From: Planctomycetota bacterium
GTDB taxonomy: Bacteria; Planctomycetota; Planctomycetia; Gemmatales; Gemmataceae
Reading direction: 5' to 3'
Assembly: GCA_021781415.1 (NCBI GenBank)
Contig: JAJXWW010000005.1
Location: 1 to 64,000 of the forward strand
DNA length: 64,000 nt
Numbering within the stretch: position 1 is the stretch's first letter; each line of letters begins with the position of its first letter. A program made the position numbers and the translations under genes. This document shows, in pieces, positions 54,518 through 62,543 of the stretch. Under the pieces are notes generated by a model that saw only the letters and a program-made list of their open reading frames with translations, did not search any database and had not been told where the DNA came from.

Positions 54518-56083
54518 ATGACTGACGAACGGGCCATCTCGGAAGCAATCCGCGACCTCCACCGACCGATCCATCTCCTCGAAAAAGGCGGAACCATCGT
54601 CCTCGTTCCTCCCGAATCGCGCGCGGCTTTCTCCGACAAAGAAACCGCGCGGACGGCCTACATTCCTGCCTGTCGCCTCGAAGATCTAGGCGATTCCACT
54701 TTTTGCCTCGATCATCGTTTGCGCTATCCGTATGTCGCCGGAGCGATGGCCAACGGCATCGGCTCGGCGGACATTGTGGAGGCGATGGGAGGCGCGGGGA
54801 TGCTCGGTTTCTTCGGCGCGGCGGGGTTGCCGATCTCGACCATCGAAGCCGCCATCGACCGCATTCAGAAAAATCTCGGCGACGTACCCTACGGATTCAA
54901 TCTCATTCATAGCCCTGGCGAGCCGAATCTGGAACGCGCCGTCGTCGATCTGTATCTGCGGCGCGGCGTGCGGCTCGTCGAGGCGTCGGCGTTTCTCGAT
55001 TTGACGCTGCCGGTCGTGCGCTATCGCGTTCACGGCATCCACCGCGATGCGTCGGGGCGGATCGTGACGCCCAACCGGGTTATCGTCAAGGTATCGCGCG
55101 TCGAAGTCGCGTCGAAGTTCATGGCTCCGCCGCCGGAACGAATCCTTCAAGAGTTGATCCGTCAGGGAGAGATTACGGCGGAGCAAGCCGCGTTGGCCGC
55201 TCGCATTCCCGTGGCTCAGGACGTAACCGCCGAGGCTGACTCTGGCGGACACACCGACAATCGCCCCGCCATCACACTCGTTCCGACGATGCTGGCCTTG
55301 CGAGATCGGATGCAGGCTCAATACGGCTACGACGAACCACTGCGCGTCGGTGCGGCGGGAGGAATCTCCACGCCCGCGTCCGCCGCCGCCGCTTTTGCGA
55401 TGGGTGCGGCCTATGTGTTGACCGGCTCCGTCAATCAAGCCTGCCTCGAGTCCGGCAGCTCCGACGCCGTGCGCGAGATGCTCGCCCAAGCCGAGCAAGC
55501 CGACACGATCATGGCTCCCGCCGCCGATATGTTCGAGATGGGCGTCAAGGTGCAAGTCCTCAAGCGCGGAACCATGTTCGCCATGCGCGCGGCCAAGCTG
55601 TACGAACTCTACCGCGCCCATCCGAGTTTGGAAGAGCTGCCCGCCGCCGAGCGCGCCAATCTCGAAAAGAATCTGTTTCGCGCGCCTTTAACGGAAATAT
55701 GGGATAAAACGCGCGCCTTTTTCCTTCAGCGCGATCCATCCCAAATCGCGCGTGCCGACGGCGATGCGAAACATAAAATGGCTCTCGTCTTCCGCTGGTA
55801 TCTCGGCTTGTCGTCGCGCTGGGCCAACGCCGGCGAGCCGACGAGACGCATGGATTATCAGGTGTGGTGCGGCCCGGCAATGGGCGCGTTCAACGAATGG
55901 ACCAAAGGCTCGTTCTTGGAGGAACCGCGCAATCGTCGCGTCGTTACCGTCGCCTTCAATATCCTATATGGGGCGGCGGTTTTGCTGCGTCTTCAGACAC
56001 TGCGCAGTCAGGGTTTTCGCTTACTGCGCGATTGGACTCGGATGTCGCCCTTGGAACTCGCGGAAATCGAACGATTCATTTGA
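54518..56083 (+). CDS. pfaD: PfaD-family trans-acting enoyl reductase
   Basis: An FMN-dependent enoyl reductase of 521 residues that would act in trans on acyl chains held by the synthase ACPs. It follows the nitronate-monooxygenase-like barrel: PYVAGAMANGIGSADIVEAMGGAGMLGFFGAAG at the start, then VPYGFNLIHSPGEPNLERAVVDLYLRRGVRLVEASAF, and VGAAGGISTPASAAAAFAMGAAYVLTGSVNQA for FMN phosphate. The PfaD-specific half has DMFEMGVKVQVLKRGTMFAMRAAKLYELYR and the end phrase RRMDYQVWCGPAMGAFNEW. It is the first gene of the cluster, with the KS-AT-ACP-KR-DH synthase 90 bp downstream; this order differs from marine pfaABCDE operons. Confidence 0.94.
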   Translation: MTDERAISEAIRDLHRPIHLLEKGGTIVLVPPESRAAFSDKETARTAYIPACRLEDLGDSTFCLDHRLRYPYVAGAMANGIGSADIVEAMGGAGMLGFFGAAGLPISTIEAAIDRIQKNLGDVPYGFNLIHSPGEPNLERAVVDLYLRRGVRLVEASAFLDLTLPVVRYRVHGIHRDASGRIVTPNRVIVKVSRVEVASKFMAPPPERILQELIRQGEITAEQAALAARIPVAQDVTAEADSGGHTDNRPAITLVPTMLALRDRMQAQYGYDEPLRVGAAGGISTPASAAAAFAMGAAYVLTGSVNQACLESGSSDAVREMLAQAEQADTIMAPAADMFEMGVKVQVLKRGTMFAMRAAKLYELYRAHPSLEELPAAERANLEKNLFRAPLTEIWDKTRAFFLQRDPSQIARADGDAKHKMALVFRWYLGLSSRWANAGEPTRRMDYQVWCGPAMGAFNEWTKGSFLEEPRNRRVVTVAFNILYGAAVLLRLQTLRSQGFRLLRDWTRMSPLELAEIERFI

Positions 56084-56087
56084 CCTT

Positions 56088-56147
56088 GGTTAGCCGCGAA
56101 CCGAGGGGGGCGGGATCGTCGCGCTTCCCTTCGGATCGCGGCTTACC
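56088..56147. promoter_or_regulatory. Hairpin between pfaD and the synthase gene
   Basis: GGTTAGCCGCGA (56088-56099) pairs at 11 of 12 positions with TCGCGGCTTACC (56136-56147), and ACCGAGGGG pairs partly with CCCTTCGGA inside. It uses the same words as the hairpins at 8388-8429 and 18989-19051, so it is a member of that repeat family. It may attenuate or protect mRNA between the two genes. Confidence 0.55.
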
Positions 56148-56173
56148 GGGATTTGATATTTGGGGATGGCGGC

Positions 56174-59100
56174 TTGAGTACGACAGAGACGGCGACTCCC
56201 TTGGCGATTATCGGCATCGGTTGTCTCTTCCCCGGTGCCGACAATCTGAATGCGTATTGGGCGCGGATACGCAACGGCGACGATGCCATCACCGATGTGC
56301 CGCCGACCCACTGGCGCGCCGAAGATTACTACCATCCCGATCCCAAAGCGCCCGACCGCATCTATACGGCGCGGGGCGGTTTCTTGGATGCCACCCCCTT
56401 CAATCCCGCCGCGTTCGGCATCGCTCCCAACAGTCTCGAGGCCACGGATACCGCGCAGCTGCTCGGCATGGTGGCGGCACAGCAAGCCTTGAACGACGCC
56501 GGTTATGGCGAGGATCGCTCGTTCGATCGCAGCCGCGTCTCCGTGATTCTCGGCGTGACGGGTACGCTGGAGCTGGTCATCCCTCTGGGAGCGCGGCTCG
56601 GTCATCCGATCTGGCGACGCGCTTTGAACGAAGCGGGCGTGGAGGAACGGATCGCCGAGGATGTGGTGCGGCGCATCGGCGATTCCTACGTTGGCTGGCA
56701 AGAGAACTCGTTTCCGGGATTGCTGGGCAACGTGGTGGCCGGACGCATCGCCAATCGTTTCGATCTGGGCGGCACCAACTGCGTCGTCGATGCCGCCTGC
56801 GCCTCCTCGCTGAGCGCCATCCACCTTGCCGCCTTGGAATTGACGGCGGGCCGCGCCGATATGGTGCTGAGCGGCGGCGTGGATACGTTCAATGATATTT
56901 TTATGTACATGTGTTTCAGCAAGACGCCGGCGCTGTCGCCGACGGGCGATGCCAAGCCGTTCGATGCCGCCGCCGACGGTACGATCCTCGGCGAAGGGTT
57001 GGGCATGGTGGTGCTGAAACGTCTCGCCGATGCCCGCCGCGACGGCGACCGCGTCTATGCGATCCTGCGCGGCATGGGATCGTCGAGCGACGGTAGAGGC
57101 AACGCTATCTACGCTCCCCGAGCCGCCGGGCAAGTCGAAGCGATTCGCAAAGCCTATCGCATCGCGGGGGTCGAGCCGGACTCCATCGAGATGGTGGAGG
57201 CCCACGGAACGGGCACGCGCGTCGGCGACGCCACGGAAGCAGCCGCGCTCGCCGAGGTCTACGGCGAGGCGGAACGCGAAGGCCGATGGTGCGCTCTCGG
57301 ATCGGTAAAGTCGCAAATTGGCCACACGAAAGCCGCTGCCGGCGTGGCGGGACTCATCAAAGCCGCAGCCGCGCTGCATCACAAAGTATTGCCGCCGACG
57401 ATCAAGGTGAGTCAACCCCTCGAACCGCTTCAGTCCGCCGACAGCCCCTTTTACGTCAACACCGAGCCGCGTCCGTGGTTGTCCTCGCCGGGCCATCCGC
57501 GCCGCGCCGCCGTCAGCGCGTTCGGCTTCGGCGGCAGCAATTTTCATGCGGTACTCGAAGAGGCGCAACCCGGCAAGGAAGTCGTCGATTGGGACGGCGA
57601 CACGCAGATTCTCGCCTTCAGCGCATCGACCCCGGCAGACATCGAACGACAATGGAAGGATTGGCCGACGCAATTGGAGTGGCCGATCTTCCGCGCCCGA
57701 GCCGCCCAGACTCGACTCGCCTGGGACGCGACGGCGGCCTGTCGCTTGCTGCTCGTCGTTCAGCGCCACCGCACCGACTTGCCGCGACTTATGGAGAGCG
57801 CGCGAACACTCCTGCACGATCGCGGCGACAAGAACACCTTGCAGAGTCCCGAAGGTGCTTTCTTGGGCCGCAGCCCGCGCTCCGGCAAGTTGGCCGTCCT
57901 CTTTCCCGGACAGGGAGCGCAGTATCCGGGGATGCTGCGCGAGTTGGCGTGCCGCTTCCCCGCCATGCACGAGGCACTTTCCCAGGCGGATGCGAGTGCG
58001 GGAGTTACGTCCCCCGCTCGCCTTATCGACTGCGTTTATCCGCTGCTTACGTTTACCGACGACGATCGCCGCGCCAACGACGAAGCGTTGCGCGCCACCG
58101 ACATTGCTCAGCCCGCTCTCGGCGCGGTTTCTCTCGGCGCGTGGCGCATTCTCGAATCGTTCGGCGTCCGCGCCGATGCCGCCGCCGGACACAGCTTCGG
58201 CGAGTTGACCGCCCTTTGTGCCGCCGGCCGTCTCAATGCCGAGGAATTCTACCGGCTGGCTCATTTGCGCGGACGACTCATGGCCGACGCGAGCGGTGCG
58301 GACGGAGCCATGCTTGCGGTGCAGACGACACCCGAAGCGATTCTCGATGTCCTCCGCGCCGAACGTCTCGACCTCATTCTCGCCAACAAAAACGCTCCGC
58401 AACAGACGGTATTGTCCGGCCCTAGCGATCGCATCGAACGCGCGGCAGCATCCTTCGATTCCCGTAACATTCGCACGCAACGACTGAGCGTCTCCGCCGC
58501 GTTTCACAGTCCACTCGTGGCCGCCGCCGCCGAGCCATTTCGGGCCGCTCTCGCCGAGATCGCGTTTCATCCCGGCTCCACGATGGTGTACGCTAACTCC
58601 ACTGCCCAAGCGTATCCCGACGATCCGCACTCCGCCCGCGATCTCCTTGCCGGTCAACTCGCTCGCCCCGTCGAGTTTGTAAACCAGATCCAGAACATGC
58701 ACGCCTCCGGCGTTCGCACCTTTCTCGAAGTCGGCCCCGGCCCTCGCCTGACCGGCTTGGTCTCGTCCATTCTGCAAGGGCGCGAATATACGGCGCTCGC
58801 GCTGGATCGTTCCAACGGCCAACGCTCCGGCATGTACGATCTGGCGTCTTGTTTGGCGCAACTGGCGGCGCTGGGGCATTCCGTCGATCTCGCATCTTGG
58901 GATGCCGAGGCCCCGACACCCCCTTCCGCCGAGACGCAAAAGCGCGCGCTCATCGTTCCGATTCACGGAGCGAACTATGTGAAACCCAAACCAAAGGCGA
59001 CGCGCCAACCCGCCGCGCCCGCGACGCCCTCGCATCCTCGAACCTCTAATAACGGAGTTTCCGACTCGACGATGAACGGAACCCACTCTCCCGCCATCAG

Positions 59101-62100
59101 CCACGCGGCGGCCCCGCCGGTTGCGAACAACGCCGCTCTCGAGCAAGCGCTGCAATTGACCCGCGATAGCCTGACCGCCCTACAAAAGATGCAGGATCAA
59201 ACGGCTCAGCTGCACCGACAATTCCTCGACGGACAAGACACCGCTCAACGCACGGTGCAATTTCTCGTCGAGCAGCAGCAACGACTGACGCAGATTTCGC
59301 TGGGCTTACCCGTCTCCGCCGCTCCCGTGGCTCCGCAGCAGGCGGTGGTTGCTCGCGCGCAGCCGACGACTCCGCCGGTTGCAGAAGTGCCTCCGGCGTT
59401 GTCGATACCCGCGACGCGGAGCGTTGAAGAGGTGCGCTCCCAAGCGGAACGTGGGAACGAGAGCGACAGGCGGAACGAGAGGGTGGAAGCGGTATTGCTG
59501 GAGGTGATCTCGGAGAAGACGGGGTATCCGACGGAGATGCTGGAGTTGGACATGGCGCTCGACGCCGACTTGGGGATCGACTCGATCAAGCGCGTCGAGA
59601 TCCTCTCCGCCTTGCAAGAACGCCTGCCCGATGCACCCGTCATCGAACCGGAACACCTGGGCACGCTGCACACTCTACGACAAATTGCCGCGTTTCTTGG
59701 CAGCGCGCCCCCCTCACCCCCAGCCCCTCTTCCCCGAAGCGGGGGCGAGGAGAACCCGATTTCCCCCCTCTCCCCCCTAGGGGGGAGAGGGGTTGGGGGT
59801 GAGGGGGGGACGGACAGCGAACGCATCCAAGCCATTCTCCTCGAAGTGATTGCCGACAAAACAGGCTATCCGACGGAGATGCTAGAGTTGGACATGGCGC
59901 TCGACGCCGACTTGGGGATCGACTCGATCAAGCGCGTCGAGATCCTCTCCGCCCTGCAAGAACGCCTTCCCGATGCACCTGTCATCGAACCCGGACAGTT
60001 GGGAACCTTGCACACGCTCCGACACATTTCCGAGTTTTTGCAGAGGGCCGAGGCTGGATCAACGCCGAAAGCCCATGATGTCGGGCTTCCAGTGAGCCAC
60101 GGAAACGAGGGAACGGAGAACGATGCGCGGGGAATCGAACGCAGTGTCTTGCGAGCGGTACCGCTGGCAAACGACGAATCGCGTCAACCTCTGGCATTGC
60201 CTCCCGGCTCGACCATTTGGATCGGCTCGGAGGATGCGGAACTCGCGTCGGCGCTGGATCGTCATTTGCGAACGCGAGGGTATCGACCTCGATGCGTCTC
60301 GGTCGCTGCCCTCCGCGAAATGGAGCGTCCGCCGACTCTCGGAGCGTTACTCATTGTGGCGACACGTCAGCCCGAAGACGATGGGTTTCTGAAACACGCG
60401 TTGTTTGGCCTCCAGCATGCGGGACCAGCTTTGAGAGCCGCGGGCAAACAGAACGGCGCGCTTTTCGTCACCGTGTCGCGGATGGATGGAGCATTCGGCC
60501 TGATCGATCTCGATGCCGGACGCGATCCCATCGACGGCGGGCTGGCGGGATTAGTCAAGACGGCGGCGCGCGAATGGCCCGAGGTTCCGTGCAAGGCCCT
60601 CGATTTGGCCGACGATTTCCGCACCGACGACGAGGTCGCCGCCGCCATCGTCGAAGAGATGTTTCTTGCCGGCCCCGTCGAAGTGGGGTTGGCGCTGGAG
60701 CAACGCCGCACCCTGGAGCGCGTTGTCGAATCGTTGAAACCCAGCGCGTTTGCTCCGTTTCAGGCCGGAGATCTCGTCGTGGTCTCCGGCGGAGCGCGCG
60801 GAGTAACCGCGGAAGTAGCCGTGGCTCTGGCGCGGTCGTTTCAAGCGACGCTCCTTCTCTTGGGCCGTACTCCTGAACCGGGGCCAGAACCCGCCTGGCT
60901 CGCCTCTCTCCAAACCGAAGCGGACATCAAGCGCGAACTCGGCAAGCGCGCCAACGGCGGTGCCGCCCTCAAAAACATCGGCGAACAATATCGGTTGCTA
61001 ACCGCCCATCGTGAAATTCGTCGGACGCTGACGCGCATTGAGGCGGCCGGCGGTCGCGCCCTCTATCGAAGCGTGGACATCCGCGACCCCGCCGCCGTCA
61101 AGAGCGCACTGACGACGGCTTGTCAGCAGGCGAGGTCGCCCGTTCGCGGCATCGTTCACGGCGCGGGCGTCCTGGCCGATGCCCGTATTGAAGATAAAAC
61201 AGATGCCCAATATCGCAGTGTCTACGAAACGAAGATCGACGGCTTGCGAGCCTTGCTGCGCGCGGTGGAACCGGACGATCTGCGCGCATTGGTATTGTTC
61301 TCGTCGTCCACCGGGCGATTCGGACGAACGGGGCAAGTCGATTACGCGATCGCCAACGAGGTGCTGAACAAGCTAGCGCAACAGCAAGCTCGGAGTCTGC
61401 CGCGCTGCCGGGTCGTGTCGGTGAACTGGGGACCGTGGGACGGCGGCATGGTGGGGCCGGCCCTCAAGAAAGTCTTCGCCCAAGAACAGATCGGCCTGAT
61501 TCCTCTGGAAAGCGGCGCGAATTATCTCGTCGACGAGTTGCGTTCGCCGCCGGGCGACGCGGTCGAAGTCGTCGTGTTGGCGGCCGGTTCGGCGCTGCCG
61601 GAAGGCGCGGCGCGGAGCGGCGTCGGCGTGCCTTCTCACCCAGAGAATGGCATCGAGAAAGCCAAATTGTCGCGTTCCTTCGAGCGCGTTTTGGAGCGCT
61701 CGACGCATCCGATCCTGGAATCGCACGTTCTCGACGGTCGGCCCGTGCTGCCGACCGTGTTGATCCTGGAATGGTTGGCCCACGGCGCGCTGCATCAGAA
61801 CCCAGGCTTGCAATTCCACGGCTGCGACGAGCTGCGCATTTTGCACGGCGTCATCCTCGACGGCGACAACGCGCCGACGTTGCGCGTCGATGCCGGCAAA
61901 GCCAGCAAACGCGACGGTCTGTACGTCGTTCCAGTCGAGTTGCGCGGCAGCCGCGCCGATGGGCGCGACGTGTTGCACGCTCGCGCCGACGTCGTGTTGG
62001 CCAATCAACTGCCGTCCGCTCCCGCTCCTTTCAACGCTTTCCACGCCAACCCCTATGCCCGAACGACGGCGGAAACGTATCGGCACATGCTGTTTCACGG

Positions 62101-62527
62101 TCCCGATTTTCAGGGGATCGAACGGATCGAGACGTGCGGCCCCCAAGGCGTCGTCGGCGTCGTCCGCGCCGCGCCGCCGCCGAGCGAGTGGCTGCAACTA
62201 CCGCTGCGCCAGCGTTGGCTCACCGACCCCCTCGTTCTCGATTGCAGTTTCCAAATGATGGTTATTTGGAGTCAAGAAGTCCACAAAGTTCCCTCGCTGC
62301 CGTGCCGCCTGACGCGCTATCGCCAATATCAGCGCAGTTTTCCCACGGGTGATGTCCGCGTTGTCGTTCGGATAGCGCGCGACCACGACGCCCTGGCCTT
62401 GGCCGACATCGACTATCTCGACGAACGCGGCCAGCTTATCGCGCGTTTGGAAGGTTACGAGTGCGTTCTCGATGCCGCGCTGCGGCGGGCTTTCGCCCGT
62501 CAACCTCTCGCTTCCGCCGCACCTTGA
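56174..62527 (+). CDS. PfaA-like polyketide/polyunsaturated-lipid synthase (KS-AT-ACP-ACP-KR-DH)
   Basis: A 2117-residue iterative type I synthase. The start is a TTG at 56174 with GGGGA 7 nt upstream; an upstream TTG at 56153 is also possible. Domains: KS about 10-450 with Cys209 (DAACASS), His344 (EAHGTGT) and His384 (GHTKAAAG); AT about 560-890 with GQGAQYPGM and Ser674 (GHSFGEL); a Gln/Leu-rich linker typical of PfaA (QTAQLHRQFLDGQDTAQ); ACP1 and ACP2 with phosphopantetheine Ser1137 and Ser1251 (LGIDSIKR); KR about 1530-1770 with SGGARGVT and Tyr1724; DH about 1830-2110 with His1851 (HVLDGRPVLP) and Asp2023 (LVLDCSFQ). Only two ACPs are present, versus four or more in EPA/DHA synthases. 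The DH is complete. The product is unknown. Confidence 0.94.
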   Translation: MSTTETATPLAIIGIGCLFPGADNLNAYWARIRNGDDAITDVPPTHWRAEDYYHPDPKAPDRIYTARGGFLDATPFNPAAFGIAPNSLEATDTAQLLGMVAAQQALNDAGYGEDRSFDRSRVSVILGVTGTLELVIPLGARLGHPIWRRALNEAGVEERIAEDVVRRIGDSYVGWQENSFPGLLGNVVAGRIANRFDLGGTNCVVDAACASSLSAIHLAALELTAGRADMVLSGGVDTFNDIFMYMCFSKTPALSPTGDAKPFDAAADGTILGEGLGMVVLKRLADARRDGDRVYAILRGMGSSSDGRGNAIYAPRAAGQVEAIRKAYRIAGVEPDSIEMVEAHGTGTRVGDATEAAALAEVYGEAEREGRWCALGSVKSQIGHTKAAAGVAGLIKAAAALHHKVLPPTIKVSQPLEPLQSADSPFYVNTEPRPWLSSPGHPRRAAVSAFGFGGSNFHAVLEEAQPGKEVVDWDGDTQILAFSASTPADIERQWKDWPTQLEWPIFRARAAQTRLAWDATAACRLLLVVQRHRTDLPRLMESARTLLHDRGDKNTLQSPEGAFLGRSPRSGKLAVLFPGQGAQYPGMLRELACRFPAMHEALSQADASAGVTSPARLIDCVYPLLTFTDDDRRANDEALRATDIAQPALGAVSLGAWRILESFGVRADAAAGHSFGELTALCAAGRLNAEEFYRLAHLRGRLMADASGADGAMLAVQTTPEAILDVLRAERLDLILANKNAPQQTVLSGPSDRIERAAASFDSRNIRTQRLSVSAAFHSPLVAAAAEPFRAALAEIAFHPGSTMVYANSTAQAYPDDPHSARDLLAGQLARPVEFVNQIQNMHASGVRTFLEVGPGPRLTGLVSSILQGREYTALALDRSNGQRSGMYDLASCLAQLAALGHSVDLASWDAEAPTPPSAETQKRALIVPIHGANYVKPKPKATRQPAAPATPSHPRTSNNGVSDSTMNGTHSPAISHAAAPPVANNAALEQALQLTRDSLTALQKMQDQTAQLHRQFLDGQDTAQRTVQFLVEQQQRLTQISLGLPVSAAPVAPQQAVVARAQPTTPPVAEVPPALSIPATRSVEEVRSQAERGNESDRRNERVEAVLLEVISEKTGYPTEMLELDMALDADLGIDSIKRVEILSALQERLPDAPVIEPEHLGTLHTLRQIAAFLGSAPPSPPAPLPRSGGEENPISPLSPLGGRGVGGEGGTDSERIQAILLEVIADKTGYPTEMLELDMALDADLGIDSIKRVEILSALQERLPDAPVIEPGQLGTLHTLRHISEFLQRAEAGSTPKAHDVGLPVSHGNEGTENDARGIERSVLRAVPLANDESRQPLALPPGSTIWIGSEDAELASALDRHLRTRGYRPRCVSVAALREMERPPTLGALLIVATRQPEDDGFLKHALFGLQHAGPALRAAGKQNGALFVTVSRMDGAFGLIDLDAGRDPIDGGLAGLVKTAAREWPEVPCKALDLADDFRTDDEVAAAIVEEMFLAGPVEVGLALEQRRTLERVVESLKPSAFAPFQAGDLVVVSGGARGVTAEVAVALARSFQATLLLLGRTPEPGPEPAWLASLQTEADIKRELGKRANGGAALKNIGEQYRLLTAHREIRRTLTRIEAAGGRALYRSVDIRDPAAVKSALTTACQQARSPVRGIVHGAGVLADARIEDKTDAQYRSVYETKIDGLRALLRAVEPDDLRALVLFSSSTGRFGRTGQVDYAIANEVLNKLAQQQARSLPRCRVVSVNWGPWDGGMVGPALKKVFAQEQIGLIPLESGANYLVDELRSPPGDAVEVVVLAAGSALPEGAARSGVGVPSHPENGIEKAKLSRSFERVLERSTHPILESHVLDGRPVLPTVLILEWLAHGALHQNPGLQFHGCDELRILHGVILDGDNAPTLRVDAGKASKRDGLYVVPVELRGSRADGRDVLHARADVVLANQLPSAPAPFNAFHANPYARTTAETYRHMLFHGPDFQGIERIETCGPQGVVGVVRAAPPPSEWLQLPLRQRWLTDPLVLDCSFQMMVIWSQEVHKVPSLPCRLTRYRQYQRSFPTGDVRVVVRIARDHDALALADIDYLDERGQLIARLEGYECVLDAALRRAFARQPLASAAP
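59525..59953 (+). repeat. Tandem ACP domains nearly identical at DNA level
   Basis: The 87 bases at 59525-59611 (ACP1 around Ser1137) match 59867-59953 (ACP2 around Ser1251) with one mismatch, at an offset of 342 bp. The flanks diverge quickly. This indicates recent duplication or gene conversion restricted to the phosphopantetheine core. Confidence 0.85.
59708..59809 (+). repeat. In-frame GC-rich palindromic repeat element between ACP1 and ACP2
   Basis: A 102-bp (34-codon) element starts CCCCCCTCACCCCCAGCC and ends with its near reverse complement, with arms of about 28 nt. Inside is a perfect 28-bp palindrome (59765-59792) centred on CTAG. It is translated as a Pro/Gly-rich spacer (PPSPPAPLPRSGGEE, then SPLSPLGGRGVGGEGG) between two folded ACPs and leaves the frame open. 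The sequence type is one usually found between genes. Confidence 0.85.
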
Positions 62528-62543
62528 AACGGAGTAGCCACGC

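Noticed and set aside
56090-59155. A 1021-codon open frame on the minus strand opposite the synthase
   Set aside because: It is the antisense shadow of a GC-rich gene; its translation is low-complexity with no domain, and the plus strand has unmistakable KS/AT/ACP motifs.
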